Shown here: piece after piece, positions 1-8,807 of the stretch
How positions within the stretch are numbered: the first letter of the stretch is position 1
How the letters are laid out: every line of letters starts with the position of its first letter
Origin: Streptomyces sp. 1222.5
GTDB lineage: Bacteria > Actinomycetota > Actinomycetes > Streptomycetales > Streptomycetaceae
Length of the DNA: 64,000 nucleotides
Reading direction: 5' to 3'
NCBI RefSeq assembly: GCF_900105245.1
Contig: NZ_FNSZ01000001.1
Span: 5,826,001 to 5,890,000, forward strand
Position numbers and translations under genes: made by a program
Notes under the pieces: generated by a model
Seen by the model: only the letters and a program-made list of their open reading frames with translations
What the model was told of the DNA's origin: nothing
The model's database searches: none

Positions 1-41
1 GGAGATGTGTGGGGAGGCGGCGGGGGTACAGAATCGTTTCC

Positions 42-470
42 GTGAGCACTGAGGACCCCGAGCCGCTCCCCTTCTTCGTGTACGGCACCCTCCGCCGCGG
101 CGAGGCGAACCACGATCTCTACCTGCGCGGCCGGACCTCGGCGGAGGAACCGGGCCGCCTCCCGGGCGCCGTGCTGTACGACGGCCCCGGCTACCCCTAC
201 GCCGTCGAGCGGCCCGGTGACGAGGTGCGGGGAGAACTGGTGACCGCACGCCCCGAGGCGTACGCGGACCTGCTGGCCGCCCTGGACCGGCTGGAGGAGT
301 ACGTGCCGGGCGACCCGCGCAACCTGTACCTGCGCGTCGCCCGGGACGTCGTACGCGCCGACGGCGGTACCGTCCGCGCCTGGGTCTACCTGGCCGCCCC
401 GGGGGTGGCCGCCCGGCTGCGCGCCCGCGGCACCCGCATCGAGGGCGGTGACTGGCTCACCCGCCGCTGA
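42..470 (+). CDS. Gamma-glutamylcyclotransferase (AIG2/GGCT-like) family protein
   Basis: A 142-residue protein of the GGCT/AIG2 fold. The family signature FVYGTLRRGEANH lies close to the N-terminus and binds the gamma-glutamyl group in characterised members; a downstream ELVTARPEAYADLLAALDRLEEY segment of the same family (residues roughly 70-90) carries the conserved acidic residue region. Known members cyclise gamma-glutamyl amines or gamma-glutamyl amino acids, but the substrate here cannot be read from sequence. The reading frame is open upstream to base 9, but the GTG at 42 is preferred because the family fold begins only a few residues later. The 3' end overlaps the convergent N-acetyltransferase gene by 14 bases. 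It is a stand-alone gene with no obvious partner. Confidence 0.8.
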   Translation: MSTEDPEPLPFFVYGTLRRGEANHDLYLRGRTSAEEPGRLPGAVLYDGPGYPYAVERPGDEVRGELVTARPEAYADLLAALDRLEEYVPGDPRNLYLRVARDVVRADGGTVRAWVYLAAPGVAARLRARGTRIEGGDWLTRR

Positions 471-1302
471 GCCGGCCCAGCAGCTCCAGCCCCTCGGGCA
501 CCTCGATCCCGAACTCCTCCGCCACCACGCGCCGTGCCTCCGCCTCGCCGGCCAGCTCACGCACGGCCACCGTGCCGTCGGCGCGGGTCTCGGTCAACCG
601 GGCTCCGTCCAGGGCGAGATGACGCTCGGCGGTGGTCCGCTGAAGGTACGGCCGGCGGGTGAACGGGGAGCGCGGGTTGCTGCCGACGTGCCAGTTGAAC
701 ACCTCGAAGTCCGCGGCCGTGAACGGCTCCAGCGTGAACGCGTACTGGCTCACCCAGTCCCGCGCCGCCCCGTCGTACGCCTGCAACGCCCACAGTTCCA
801 GCGGCCCGTCGTGCGGCAGGCGCGTGAAGCGGTGCCGGCGTCCCCCGTCCTCGAACTCCTCGCCGACCGTCAGCGGCACCGGCGCCAGCAGCGCCCCGAT
901 CGCCCCGAAACCGACATCGGCCAGATACGGCAGCGGCTCGCCCGGCACCTCGACCCGGAGCATCGCGTGCGTACGCGGCCGGCTCTCCGGGGTGTCCGCC
1001 CCCAGCACCACCCGCCCCGCCAGCGGGGTCACCCGGAGACCGAGCGCCTCCAGCGCCAGCCGCAGCAGGGTGTTGTGCTCGTAGCAGTAGCCGCCGCGCC
1101 GTCCGTGGACCATCTTGGCCACCACGTCGGCGGGTGCCAGCGACGGGACCCTGCCGGACACCGGGTCCAGGTTCTCGAAGGGCAGCGCCAGGGCGTGCGC
1201 CAGATGCACACCCCGCAGCGTCGAAAGGTCGGCCCGTGTGCCGCCCGCCCAGCCGATGCGCTCCAGATAGGCGTCGAGGTCGAACTTCTCCCGGTCGGAC
1301 AT
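457..1302 (-). CDS. Arylamine N-acetyltransferase
   Basis: A 281-residue cytosolic enzyme that transfers an acetyl group from acetyl-CoA to arylamines or arylhydrazines. The catalytic triad is complete: Cys73 in RRGGYCYEHN, His112 in RTHAMLRVEV and Asp129 in ADVGFGAIG. The length matches bacterial NATs (about 270-285 residues). In actinomycetes members of this family also form amide bonds in antibiotic pathways, but there is no biosynthetic cluster next to this one, so a general xenobiotic role is more likely. The ATG at 1302 gives the usual N-terminus (FDLDAYLERIGW). The gene converges on and overlaps the GGCT-like gene, and lies downstream of the molybdopterin oxidoreductase on the same strand with a 57-base gap. 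Confidence 0.93.
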   Translation of the reverse strand: MSDREKFDLDAYLERIGWAGGTRADLSTLRGVHLAHALALPFENLDPVSGRVPSLAPADVVAKMVHGRRGGYCYEHNTLLRLALEALGLRVTPLAGRVVLGADTPESRPRTHAMLRVEVPGEPLPYLADVGFGAIGALLAPVPLTVGEEFEDGGRRHRFTRLPHDGPLELWALQAYDGAARDWVSQYAFTLEPFTAADFEVFNWHVGSNPRSPFTRRPYLQRTTAERHLALDGARLTETRADGTVAVRELAGEAEARRVVAEEFGIEVPEGLELLGRLSGG

Positions 1303-1359
1303 ACCGCGAATCTACGCGTGCCCCCCTCCGCCCCGCACCGGCCCGGAGACCGAACCGGT

Positions 1360-3540
1360 CTACTCCTCAGGTCCCAGGACCTCCACCCGCACCGCGCACG
1401 ACTTGAACTCCGGCATCCGGGACGTCGGATCCAGCGCCGGGTTGGTGAGGTTGTTCGCGCGTCCCTCGCCGGGCCAGTGGAAGGGCATGAAGACGGTGTC
1501 CGGACGGATGGCGGTGGTGATCCGCGCGGGCGCCACCGCCCGGCCCCGCCGGGAGACCACCGCGAGCCGATCGCCCTCCGCCGCCCCCAGCCGGGCCGCG
1601 AGGCGCGGATGCAGCTCCACGAACGGACCGGGCGCCGCCGCGTTCAGCTCAGCCACCCGCCGGGTCTGCGCCCCCGACTGGTACTGCGCCACCACCCGGC
1701 CGGTGGTCAGCAGCAGCGGGTACACGTCGTCCGGTTCCTCCGCCGCCGCCCGGTGGGCCACGGCGACGAACCGGGCCCGGCCGTCGGCCGTCGCGAAACG
1801 GTCCAGGAACAGACGCGGGGTGCCGGGATGCACGGCGGCCCCGGCCGGCCGCGCCGGGTCCTCGGGCACCCCCGGCTCCCCAAGGCCCTCCGGCCCCTCA
1901 CGACCCCCAGGATCAGGAACCTCAGGGACCTCAGGGGTCTCCGGGCACGGCCAGAACACTCCGTTCTCCTCCGCGAGACGGCGGTAGGTGATGCCCGAGT
2001 AGTCGGCCGGGCCGCCCGCGCTCGCCCGGCGCAGCTCGCCGAAGACCTCCTCCGCGTCGGTGGGGAATCCCTTCTCCACCCCGAGCCGGCCGGCGAGCTC
2101 GTGCAGGACGAACAGGTCGCTGCGCACACCGGGCGGGGGCGCGACCGCCCGCCGGCGCAGCAGCACCCTGCCCTCCAGGCTGGTCGTGGTGCCCGTCTCC
2201 TCCGCCCACTGCGTCACCGGCAGCACCACGTCCGCCAGCTCCGCCGTCTCCGACAGCACCACGTCCGCCACCGCGAGGAAGTCCAGCGAGCGCAGCCGCT
2301 CCTCGACATGGGTGGCGCGCGGCGCCGACACCACCGGGTTCGAGCCCATCAGCAGCAGGGCCCGGATGTCCGTGCCGAGCGCGTCGAGGAGTTCGTAGGC
2401 GCTGCGTCCGGGCCCCGGCAGGCTGTCCGGGTCCACGCCCCACACACCGGCCACGTGCCGCCGGGCCGCCGGGTCGTCCAGCTTGCGGTAGCCGGGCAAC
2501 TGGTCGGCCTTCTGGCCGTGTTCCCGGCCGCCCTGCCCGTTGCCCTGCCCGGTCAGGCAGCCGTACCCGGACAGCGGGCGGCCCGCCCGGCCGGTCGCCA
2601 GACACAGGTTGATCCACGCGCCCACCGTGTCCGTGCCCTTGGCCTGCTGCTCGGGCCCGCGCGCGGTGAGCACCATCGCCGACTCGGGCTCGCAGAACAT
2701 GCGCACCGCCTGCCGCAGCTCGGGAACGGACACCCCCGTGATCCGCTCCACGTACTCCGGCCAGTGCGCCATCGCCCCCGCCCGGGCCTCCTCCCAGCCG
2801 GTGGTCCGCTCCCGGACGAACCCCTCGTCCGTCCGTCCCTCGGCGACCACCAGGTGCAGCAGCCCCAGGGCGAGGGCGAGATCGGTGCCGGGTCGGGGCG
2901 CGAGATGAAGATCGGCCTGCTCGGCGGTCCTGGTACGGCGCGGATCGACGACGATCAGCGTGCCGCCGTTCTCCCGCAGCTCGGTGAAGAAGCGCAGCGA
3001 CGGCGGCATGGTCTCGGCCAGGTTCGATCCGACGAGGATCACGCACCCGGTCCTCGGAACGTCCTCCAGCGGGAACGGCAGCCCGCGGTCGAGCCCGAAC
3101 GCCTTCGTCCCCGCGGCCGCGGCCGAGGACATGCAGAAGCGGCCGTTGTAGTCGATCTGCGAGGTACCGAGCACCACCCGCGCGAACTTGCCGAGCGCGT
3201 ACGCCTTCTCGTTCGTCAGCCCGCCCCCGCCGAACACCCCGAGCGCGTCGGCGCCGTGCTCCTGCCGCGTCCGCCCGAGCCGCTCGGCGATCAGGTCCAG
3301 CGCCTCGCCCCAGCCCGCCTCCACCAGCCGCCCGCCGGACCGCACCAGCGGAGTGGTCAGCCGCACCGCCGGCGACAGCACCTGGGCGGCCGTACGGCCC
3401 TTGCCGCACAGCGCGCCCCGGTTGACCGGGAAGTCCGGCCGCTCGGACACCTCGGCGCCCCCCTGCGGCAGGGGCGTGACGGTCATCCCGCACTGCAGGG
3501 CGCAGTACGGGCAGTGGGTGGGCGTCGAGGTGTTCTCCAT
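1360..3540 (-). CDS. Molybdopterin oxidoreductase (assimilatory nitrate reductase / formate dehydrogenase type)
   Basis: A 726-residue protein of the DMSO reductase superfamily. The N-terminal 4Fe-4S motif is complete (Cys10, Cys13, Cys17 and Cys45, in HCPYCALQCGM and GALCGKG). It is followed by the bis-MGD binding domains and a C-terminal molydopterin dinucleotide-binding domain (LLLTTGRVVAQYQSGAQTRR region). There is no twin-arginine signal, so it should be cytoplasmic. The Lys in GALCGKG is typical of the NasA/NapA/FdhF branch; I favour an assimilatory nitrate reductase because a sirohydrochlorin chelatase lies nearby and siroheme serves nitrite reductase, but that is inference. A low-complexity Pro/Glu/Gly insert occurs around residues 530-565. 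The start ATG at 3540 is fixed by the cluster of cysteines. Confidence 0.85.
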   Translation of the reverse strand: MENTSTPTHCPYCALQCGMTVTPLPQGGAEVSERPDFPVNRGALCGKGRTAAQVLSPAVRLTTPLVRSGGRLVEAGWGEALDLIAERLGRTRQEHGADALGVFGGGGLTNEKAYALGKFARVVLGTSQIDYNGRFCMSSAAAAGTKAFGLDRGLPFPLEDVPRTGCVILVGSNLAETMPPSLRFFTELRENGGTLIVVDPRRTRTAEQADLHLAPRPGTDLALALGLLHLVVAEGRTDEGFVRERTTGWEEARAGAMAHWPEYVERITGVSVPELRQAVRMFCEPESAMVLTARGPEQQAKGTDTVGAWINLCLATGRAGRPLSGYGCLTGQGNGQGGREHGQKADQLPGYRKLDDPAARRHVAGVWGVDPDSLPGPGRSAYELLDALGTDIRALLLMGSNPVVSAPRATHVEERLRSLDFLAVADVVLSETAELADVVLPVTQWAEETGTTTSLEGRVLLRRRAVAPPPGVRSDLFVLHELAGRLGVEKGFPTDAEEVFGELRRASAGGPADYSGITYRRLAEENGVFWPCPETPEVPEVPDPGGREGPEGLGEPGVPEDPARPAGAAVHPGTPRLFLDRFATADGRARFVAVAHRAAAEEPDDVYPLLLTTGRVVAQYQSGAQTRRVAELNAAAPGPFVELHPRLAARLGAAEGDRLAVVSRRGRAVAPARITTAIRPDTVFMPFHWPGEGRANNLTNPALDPTSRMPEFKSCAVRVEVLGPEE

Positions 3541-3673
3541 ACCGCCCAGCCTGCGCGGACCGTGTTACGGCCCGTGCCCGCCCCCGGTTACACCGCCGGG
3601 ACGGTCACCTCCCCGCGCCCGCCCGGCCACCGTGAGGCCCGCGCCGCGCACCCCTCCGGCTCCGGCACCCGGG

Positions 3674-4351
3674 TCACCGGCCGGACGCCAGCGCCCGGCT
3701 CACGCCCCGCTCCTTCGGGCCCAGGAACCGCGGGTCCGGCCGGAGCACCGCGTCCAGCGCCGCCTTGCCCGCCGCGAAGACCTCGCGCGTGCCGCCGTAG
3801 TACCAGGTCACGTCGTGCTTGGCGGCGACCCCGACCCCGTACGAGTCGACCCCCGCCGCCTCGCACAGCGCCACCGCCCGCCGGATGTGGAAGTCCTGGC
3901 TGATCAGCACCGCCCGGTCCACCCCGAAGATCTTCCGGGCCCGCACACAGGAGTCCCAGGTGTCGAAACCGGCGTAGTCGCTGACGATCCTCGTGCCCGG
4001 CACCCCGTGCCGGGTGAGGTAGGCGCGCATCGCGTCGGGCTCGTCGTAGTCCTCGCGGCTGTTGTCCCCGGTGACCAGGACGACCTCGATGCGCCCCGCC
4101 CGGTACAGCTTCGCCGCCGCGTCCAGCCGGTGCGCGAGGTACGGCGACGGCTCCCCGTTCCACAGCCCGGCGCCGAACACCACCGCCACCGGCGTGCGCG
4201 GCACGTCCGCCGTCGTCCGCAGCCGGTCCGCCGTCGACACGTACAGCCAGGTCGCCGGCAGCAGCGCCAGCACGCACGCGGCCATCACCGACTGCACCAG
4301 CCGCCGCTGCCCCGCACGGGTGCGCGGCAGCCGCGGTCGACGGATCTTCAT
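3674..4351 (-). CDS. SanA/YdcF family membrane-anchored protein (DUF218)
   Basis: A 225-residue protein with one N-terminal membrane segment (about residues 20-43, SVMAACVLALLPATWLYV) and an extracytoplasmic DUF218 domain. Family motifs visible are VAVVFGAGLWNGEPSPYLAHR, VLVTGDNSREDYDEPDAM and RAVLISQDFHIRRA. SanA of E. coli influences envelope permeability to vancomycin; the biochemical activity of the family is not settled. The start at 4351 follows a GGAGAG-like ribosome site (in ccggagagagtga region read on the minus strand, spacing is long). It stands alone between the oxidoreductase and the divergently oriented chelatase gene. Confidence 0.85.
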   Translation of the reverse strand: MKIRRPRLPRTRAGQRRLVQSVMAACVLALLPATWLYVSTADRLRTTADVPRTPVAVVFGAGLWNGEPSPYLAHRLDAAAKLYRAGRIEVVLVTGDNSREDYDEPDAMRAYLTRHGVPGTRIVSDYAGFDTWDSCVRARKIFGVDRAVLISQDFHIRRAVALCEAAGVDSYGVGVAAKHDVTWYYGGTREVFAAGKAALDAVLRPDPRFLGPKERGVSRALASGR

Positions 4352-4509
4352 GGCGTCCCCCGGAGAGAGTGATCGGTTCCCACCGGGTAGACGCCCGCAC
4401 CGGCGGACCGGTTCACCTCACGCCCCGCATCCGCGCACCGTGAAGCCGCGGAAAACACCCGTGACGGCCCGGCAACGGGGCCGCAACCTCGGCCCGCCAG
4501 GATCCTTCC

Positions 4510-5364
4510 ATGACGGCGTCGCACCCTCCCCGCTCCGAGTCCCTCCACCACCTCGAAAGCACGGCGCACCTCATGGACAGCATCAGCAGCCACCTGGCCG
4601 GCCGGCTCCGGCTCGTCTCCCCGGTCGGACGCCGCCGCCCGACCCCGCCCGCCCTCGTCCTGGTCGCGCACGGCAGCCGCGACTCCCGCGCGGCGGTCAC
4701 GGTGGGGGCCCTGCGGGACCGGGTCCGCGAGCTGCGCCCCGGCCTCTCCGTCCACCTGGGGCACATCGAGCTGAACGAGCCGCTGCTCCCGGACACCCTG
4801 GCCGCCCTCGGGGACAGCCCCGCCGTCCTCGTCCCGCTCCTCCTGGGCCGCGGCTACCACGTCAAGCAGGACATCCCCGCCATGGCCGCCGCCGCGGCGG
4901 GCCACACCCGCGTGGCCGCCCCGCTCGGCCCGCACCCGCTCCTCGTCGAGACCCTGTACGACCGCCTGACCGAGGCCGGCTGGCCGCGGGACCCCGACCC
5001 GGCCACGCGCCGCACGAGCGCGGTCGTCCTGGCCGCGGCGGGCTCCCGCGACCCGGAGTCGGCGGCCGACACCGCCCGCGCCGCCCGCCTGCTGGCGGAC
5101 CGCCTCGGCGTGCCCGTCGTCCCCGCGTACGCCTCCGCCGCCGCACCGACCGTCGAGGCGGCCTGGCGCACCCTGGCGGCCCGCGGCCGGCACCGGGTGG
5201 CGGTCGCGTCCTGCTTCACCGCCCCCGGCCGCTTCGCCACCCAGTGCGCGGCCGCGGCTCCCTGGATCGCCTCCGCCCCCCTCGGCGACCACCCGGCGAT
5301 GGCCCGTCTGATCCTGCACCGCTACGACCGCGCCCTCACCACACCGCGCACGGAAGCCGCCTGA
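4510..5364 (+). CDS. Sirohydrochlorin chelatase-like protein (CbiX/SirB family)
   Basis: A 284-residue two-lobed class II chelatase. The first lobe has LVLVAHGSRDSRAAVTV (about residues 52-68) with the catalytic His, and LVPLLLGRGYHVKQDIP with the second metal His. The second lobe repeats the pattern in degenerate form (VVLAAAGSRDPESAADTA). The likely reaction is iron or cobalt insertion into sirohydrochlorin for siroheme or cobalamin. Nearness to a nitrate-reductase-like gene favours siroheme. The start at 4510 is accepted, although a start at 4573 (MDSISSHLAG) is also possible. The C-terminus (LHRYDRALTTPRTEAA) is the source of the tandem repeat that follows immediately. Confidence 0.85.
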   Translation: MTASHPPRSESLHHLESTAHLMDSISSHLAGRLRLVSPVGRRRPTPPALVLVAHGSRDSRAAVTVGALRDRVRELRPGLSVHLGHIELNEPLLPDTLAALGDSPAVLVPLLLGRGYHVKQDIPAMAAAAAGHTRVAAPLGPHPLLVETLYDRLTEAGWPRDPDPATRRTSAVVLAAAGSRDPESAADTARAARLLADRLGVPVVPAYASAAAPTVEAAWRTLAARGRHRVAVASCFTAPGRFATQCAAAAPWIASAPLGDHPAMARLILHRYDRALTTPRTEAA

Positions 5365-5945
5365 TCCCGCGCGGCGACCGTTCCGCGTCGGCCGGTCCGG
5401 TCCTGCACCGCTGTGCCCGCGCCTGACCGCACCGCGGACGGACGCCGCCTGATCCTGCGCGGCACCGCGCACACCGGGTCGTCTCCGCCCGCGCGGCGAC
5501 CGTTCGGCGTCGGCCTGCACCGCTGCGCCCGCGCCTGACCGCACCGCGGACGGACGCCGCCTGATCCTGCGCGGCACCGCGCACACCGGGTCGTCTCCGC
5601 CCGCGCGGCGACCGTTCGGCGTCGGCCGGTCCGGTCCTGCACCGCTGTGCCCGCGCCTGACCGCACCGCGGACGGACGCCGCCTGATCCTGCGCGGCACC
5701 GCGCGCACCGGGTCGTCTCCGCCCGCGCGGCGACCGTTCGGCGTCGGCCGGTCCGGTCCTGCACCGCTGTGCCCGCGCCTGACCGCACCGCGGACGGACG
5801 CCGCCTGATCCTGCGTGGCACCGCGCGCACCGGCCGTCGCGCCGGATCGTCTCGGCCCGTCGGCGAACGTTCGGCGTCGGCCCATCTGATCCCGTACCGC
5901 CATGCCCGCGCCCTCGCCGCCCCGCGGACGGAAGCCGTCCGGCGC
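5365..5945. repeat. Tandem repeat (units of 89-133 bp) derived from the 3' end of the chelatase gene
   Basis: This 715-base gene gap (5365-6079) is mostly occupied by a direct repeat. Taking the word GCACCGCT/GTACCGCC as register, copies begin at 5405, 5517, 5639, 5761 and (diverged) 5894, with the in-gene equivalent at 5316; spacings are 89, 112, 122, 122 and 133 bp. Each unit holds a block ending in CGGACGGACGCCGCCTGATC, which matches the last codons and stop of the chelatase gene (CGCACGGAAGCCGCCTGATC), and a block with GCGCGGCGACCGTTCGGCGT. The outermost copy at about 5884-5941 still encodes a peptide (LIPYRHARALAAPRTEAV) similar to the gene's true C-terminus. No coding gene is supported inside. 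The last part, 5946-6067, shows nothing clear apart from the putative dgt promoter. Confidence 0.9.
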
Positions 5946-6067
5946 TTCGACGGTGGCGGCGGAGCGGTCGACGCGGCGCGGCCGACACCCGGCTTCCGGC
6001 ACCGGGTCCCCGACACCCGGAACCCCGGCGGGCACCCGGCCGCACCCCGAATGTCACCGGCGCCGCT

Positions 6068-6073
6068 TACTGT
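6068..6073 (+). promoter_or_regulatory. Possible -10 element of a leaderless dgt transcript
   Basis: TACTGT fits the actinobacterial TANNNT -10 pattern and ends 6 bases before the dgt ATG, so transcription would start at or next to the start codon. No Shine-Dalgarno sequence precedes the ATG, which agrees with a leaderless mRNA. No convincing -35 was seen. Confidence 0.35.
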
Positions 6074-6079
6074 CGACTC

Positions 6080-7390
6080 ATGGAAGGCACCGCAGGCACC
6101 GCAGGCACCGCAGAAGTCACCGGCACCGCATCCTCCCCGGCCTACGACCCGGCGTCGGCCGACCGCTGGGCGCCGGAGCCGGACAAGCGTCCCGGCCGCA
6201 CCGCCTTCCAGCGCGACCGCGCCCGCATCCTGCACTCGGCCGCCCTGCGCCGCCTCGCCGGCAAGACCCAGGTGGTGACCCCGGGCACCCGCAACCGGGT
6301 CTGGGACGCCAGCCCCCGCACCCGGCTCACCCACTCCCTGGAATGCGCGCAGGTCGGACGGGAGCTGGGCGCGGCCCTCGGCTGCGACCCCGACCTGGTC
6401 GAAGCGGCCTGCCTCGCCCACGACCTCGGCCACCCGCCCTTCGGTCACAACGGCGAACAGGCGCTGAACCTGTTCGCCGCGGACTGCGGAGGCTTCGAGG
6501 GCAACGCCCAGTCCCTGCGGCTCCTCACCCGCATCGAGCCCAAGCGCTTCACCCCGGAGGGCTCCGTCGGCCTCAACCTCACCCGCGCCACCCTCGACGC
6601 GGCCACCAAGTACCCCTGGCCGCGCGGCGCCCACCCCACCGACCCGGCGTCGGTGAAGTTCGGCGTGTACGAGGACGACCGCCCCGTCTTCGACTGGGTC
6701 AGGGCGCACGCCCCCGGCACCCGCACCTGCTTCGAGGCCCAGGTCATGGACTGGTCGGACGACGTGGCCTACTCGGTGCACGACATCGAGGACGGGCTGC
6801 ACGCCGGCCACATCGACCCCGACTGCCTGCACGCCGAACCCGAGCGGCAGGCCGTGTTCGAGGTCGCCGTCGGCCGCTACGTCCCCGCCGGCACCGACCC
6901 CGCCGAGCTCGCCGCGGCCCTCGACCGCCTCCAGGACCAGGACTGGTGGCCGCACGGCTACGACGGCACGGCGGTCGCGCAGGCCCGCCTCAAGGACGCC
7001 ACCAGCCAGCTCATCGGCCGGTTCTGCCTGGCCGCCGAGGGCGCCACGCGCGCCGCGTACGGCACCGGCCGGCTCACCCGGTACGGCGCCGAACTCGTCG
7101 TACCCCGTGAGGCCCGCATGGAGTGCGCTGTGCTCAAGGCGGTCGCCGACCGCTACGTCATGCAGCGCGCCGAGCAGGAACTGCTGCGCGCCGACCAGCG
7201 GGTGATCGTCGCGGAACTGGCCGAGGCCCTCACCGCCCGCGCGCCCGAGGGCCTCGACCCGCAGTTCCGGGCCCTGTTCGACGCGGCACCCGGCGACCTG
7301 GCGCGCAAGCGGGTGATCGTCGACCAGATCGCCTCCCTCACGGACGCCTCGGCCCGCTCCCTGCACGCCAGACTGACAGGGCATATCTGA
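6080..7390 (+). CDS. dgt: Deoxyguanosinetriphosphate triphosphohydrolase-like protein
   Basis: A 436-residue HD-domain hydrolase that cleaves dNTPs to nucleoside and triphosphate. The metal site is complete: His in RTRLTHSLE, the HD pair in ACLAHDLGHPPFGHNGE, and the distal Asp in SDDVAYSVHDIEDG. A C-terminal domain typical of the dNTPase family follows. The N-terminus has a small Gly-Thr-Ala repeat encoded by three tandem copies of a 9-base unit (GGCACCGCA), probably disordered. The gene has no ribosome-binding site and may be leaderless. It lies upstream of the FAD reductase and dnaG, all on the plus strand, an order associated with nucleotide and DNA metabolism. Confidence 0.93.
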   Translation: MEGTAGTAGTAEVTGTASSPAYDPASADRWAPEPDKRPGRTAFQRDRARILHSAALRRLAGKTQVVTPGTRNRVWDASPRTRLTHSLECAQVGRELGAALGCDPDLVEAACLAHDLGHPPFGHNGEQALNLFAADCGGFEGNAQSLRLLTRIEPKRFTPEGSVGLNLTRATLDAATKYPWPRGAHPTDPASVKFGVYEDDRPVFDWVRAHAPGTRTCFEAQVMDWSDDVAYSVHDIEDGLHAGHIDPDCLHAEPERQAVFEVAVGRYVPAGTDPAELAAALDRLQDQDWWPHGYDGTAVAQARLKDATSQLIGRFCLAAEGATRAAYGTGRLTRYGAELVVPREARMECAVLKAVADRYVMQRAEQELLRADQRVIVAELAEALTARAPEGLDPQFRALFDAAPGDLARKRVIVDQIASLTDASARSLHARLTGHI

Positions 7391-7494
7391 GCGGAATGTG
7401 ACCCGGGCTGGCCTGATCGGGTCACTCCCTCTTCCCGCAGCACGCCGGGTGCGGGACGCTCGCATGTGGCGGCACCCTTACGAGGAGGCATCAA

Positions 7495-8760
7495 GTGGTC
7501 GACGCGGATCAGACATTCGTCATCGTCGGAGGCGGCCTGGCCGGCGCCAAGGCGGCGGAGACGCTCCGTGCGGAGGGCTTCACCGGCCGGGTGATACTGA
7601 TCTGCGACGAGCGCGACCACCCCTACGAGCGCCCCCCGCTCTCCAAGGGCTTCCTGCTCGGCAAGGAGGAGCGCGACAGCGTCTTCGTGCACGAGCCCGC
7701 CTGGTACGCGCAGAACGACATCGAGCTGCACCTCGGCCAGACCGTCGACCGCATCGACCGTACGGCGAAGACCGTCCGCTTCGGCGACGACGGCACCCTG
7801 GTCCGCTACGACAAACTGCTCATCGCCACCGGCGCCGAACCCCGCCGCCTCGACATCCCGGGCACCGACCTCGCGGGCGTCCACCACCTGCGCCGGCTCG
7901 CCCACGCCGAACGCCTCAAGGGCGTGCTGGCCTCCCTCGGCCGGGACAACGGCCACATCGTGATCGCCGGTGCCGGCTGGATCGGCCTGGAGGTCGCGGC
8001 GGCGGCACGCGAGTACGGCGCCGAGGTCACGGTGATCGAACCGGCCCCGACCCCGCTGCACGGCGCCCTCGGGCCCGAGCTGGGCAACGTCTTCGCGGAG
8101 CTGCACCGCGAGCGCGGCGTCCGCTTCCACTTCGGCGTCCAGCTCACCGAGATCGTCGGCCAGGACGGCATGGTCCTCGCGGCCCGCACCGACGACGGCG
8201 AGGAGCACCCCGCGCACGACGTCCTCGCGGCGATCGGCGCGGCTCCCCGGACCGGCCTCGCGGAGGCGGCGGGACTGGAGATCGCCGACCGGGCGCACGG
8301 CGGCGGCATCGTCGTCGACGAGCGGCTGCGCACCTCCGACCCCGACATCTACGCCGCCGGCGACGTCGCGTCCTTCCCGCTCGCCCTGTTCGGCACCCGG
8401 CTGCGCGTCGAGCACTGGGCGAACGCGCTGAACGGCGGACCGGCCGCCGCCCGCGCGATGCTCGGCAAGGACGTCACCTACGACCGGGTGCCCTACTTCT
8501 TCACCGACCAGTACGACCTGGGCATGGAGTACAGCGGGTGGGCGCCGCCGGGGTCGTACGACGAGGTGGTGATCCGCGGCGACGCCGGGAAGCGGGAGTT
8601 CATCGCGTTCTGGGTGCGTCAGGGCCAGGTGCTCGCCGGGATGAACGTGAACGTGTGGGATGTCACAGAACCCATCCAGAAACTGATCCGAGCCGGTGCG
8701 CCGGTGGACCTCGACGCGCTGGCCGACCCGCACGTACCCCTCGACAGCCTCGCCCCGTGA
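7495..8760 (+). CDS. NAD(P)/FAD-dependent oxidoreductase (ferredoxin reductase type)
   Basis: A 421-residue flavoprotein with an N-terminal FAD-binding motif (VIVGGGLAGAKAAETL, residues about 7-22), an internal NAD(P)H-binding motif (IVIAGAGWIGLEVAAAAREY, near residue 157) and the second FAD motif ending in DIYAAGDVASF. The C-terminal 80 residues match the reductase_C dimer domain of rubredoxin and ferredoxin reductases (class of CamA, PdR, BphA4). It should transfer electrons from NAD(P)H to a small iron-sulfur protein. None is encoded next to it, so the electron acceptor is unknown; the P450s in this window, almost 30 kb away, are possible users. The GTG at 7495 is supported by the GAGGAGG site 9 bases upstream. 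Confidence 0.9.
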   Translation: MVDADQTFVIVGGGLAGAKAAETLRAEGFTGRVILICDERDHPYERPPLSKGFLLGKEERDSVFVHEPAWYAQNDIELHLGQTVDRIDRTAKTVRFGDDGTLVRYDKLLIATGAEPRRLDIPGTDLAGVHHLRRLAHAERLKGVLASLGRDNGHIVIAGAGWIGLEVAAAAREYGAEVTVIEPAPTPLHGALGPELGNVFAELHRERGVRFHFGVQLTEIVGQDGMVLAARTDDGEEHPAHDVLAAIGAAPRTGLAEAAGLEIADRAHGGGIVVDERLRTSDPDIYAAGDVASFPLALFGTRLRVEHWANALNGGPAAARAMLGKDVTYDRVPYFFTDQYDLGMEYSGWAPPGSYDEVVIRGDAGKREFIAFWVRQGQVLAGMNVNVWDVTEPIQKLIRAGAPVDLDALADPHVPLDSLAP

Positions 8761-8795
8761 CCTCCGCGCGCTCAGGGACTGTCACACCACCCCCG

Positions 8796-8801
8796 TAGAA
8801 T
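8796..8801 (+). promoter_or_regulatory. Possible -10 element of a leaderless dnaG transcript
   Basis: TAGAAT matches TANNNT and lies 6 bases before the dnaG GTG. There is no ribosome-binding sequence in the short gap, so the mRNA may begin at the GTG. A -35 hexamer is not evident at the usual spacing. Confidence 0.4.
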
Positions 8802-8807
8802 TCATCC

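Noticed and set aside
448..3903. Very long open frame on the plus strand opposite the NAT and oxidoreductase genes
   Set aside because: Frames stay open by chance in DNA this GC-rich; the product is Arg/Pro/His-rich without domains, while the minus strand has complete catalytic motifs.
5365..5945. CRISPR array
   Set aside because: Repeat period of 112-133 bp, no unique spacers between short repeats, no cas genes, and clear origin from the neighbouring gene end.
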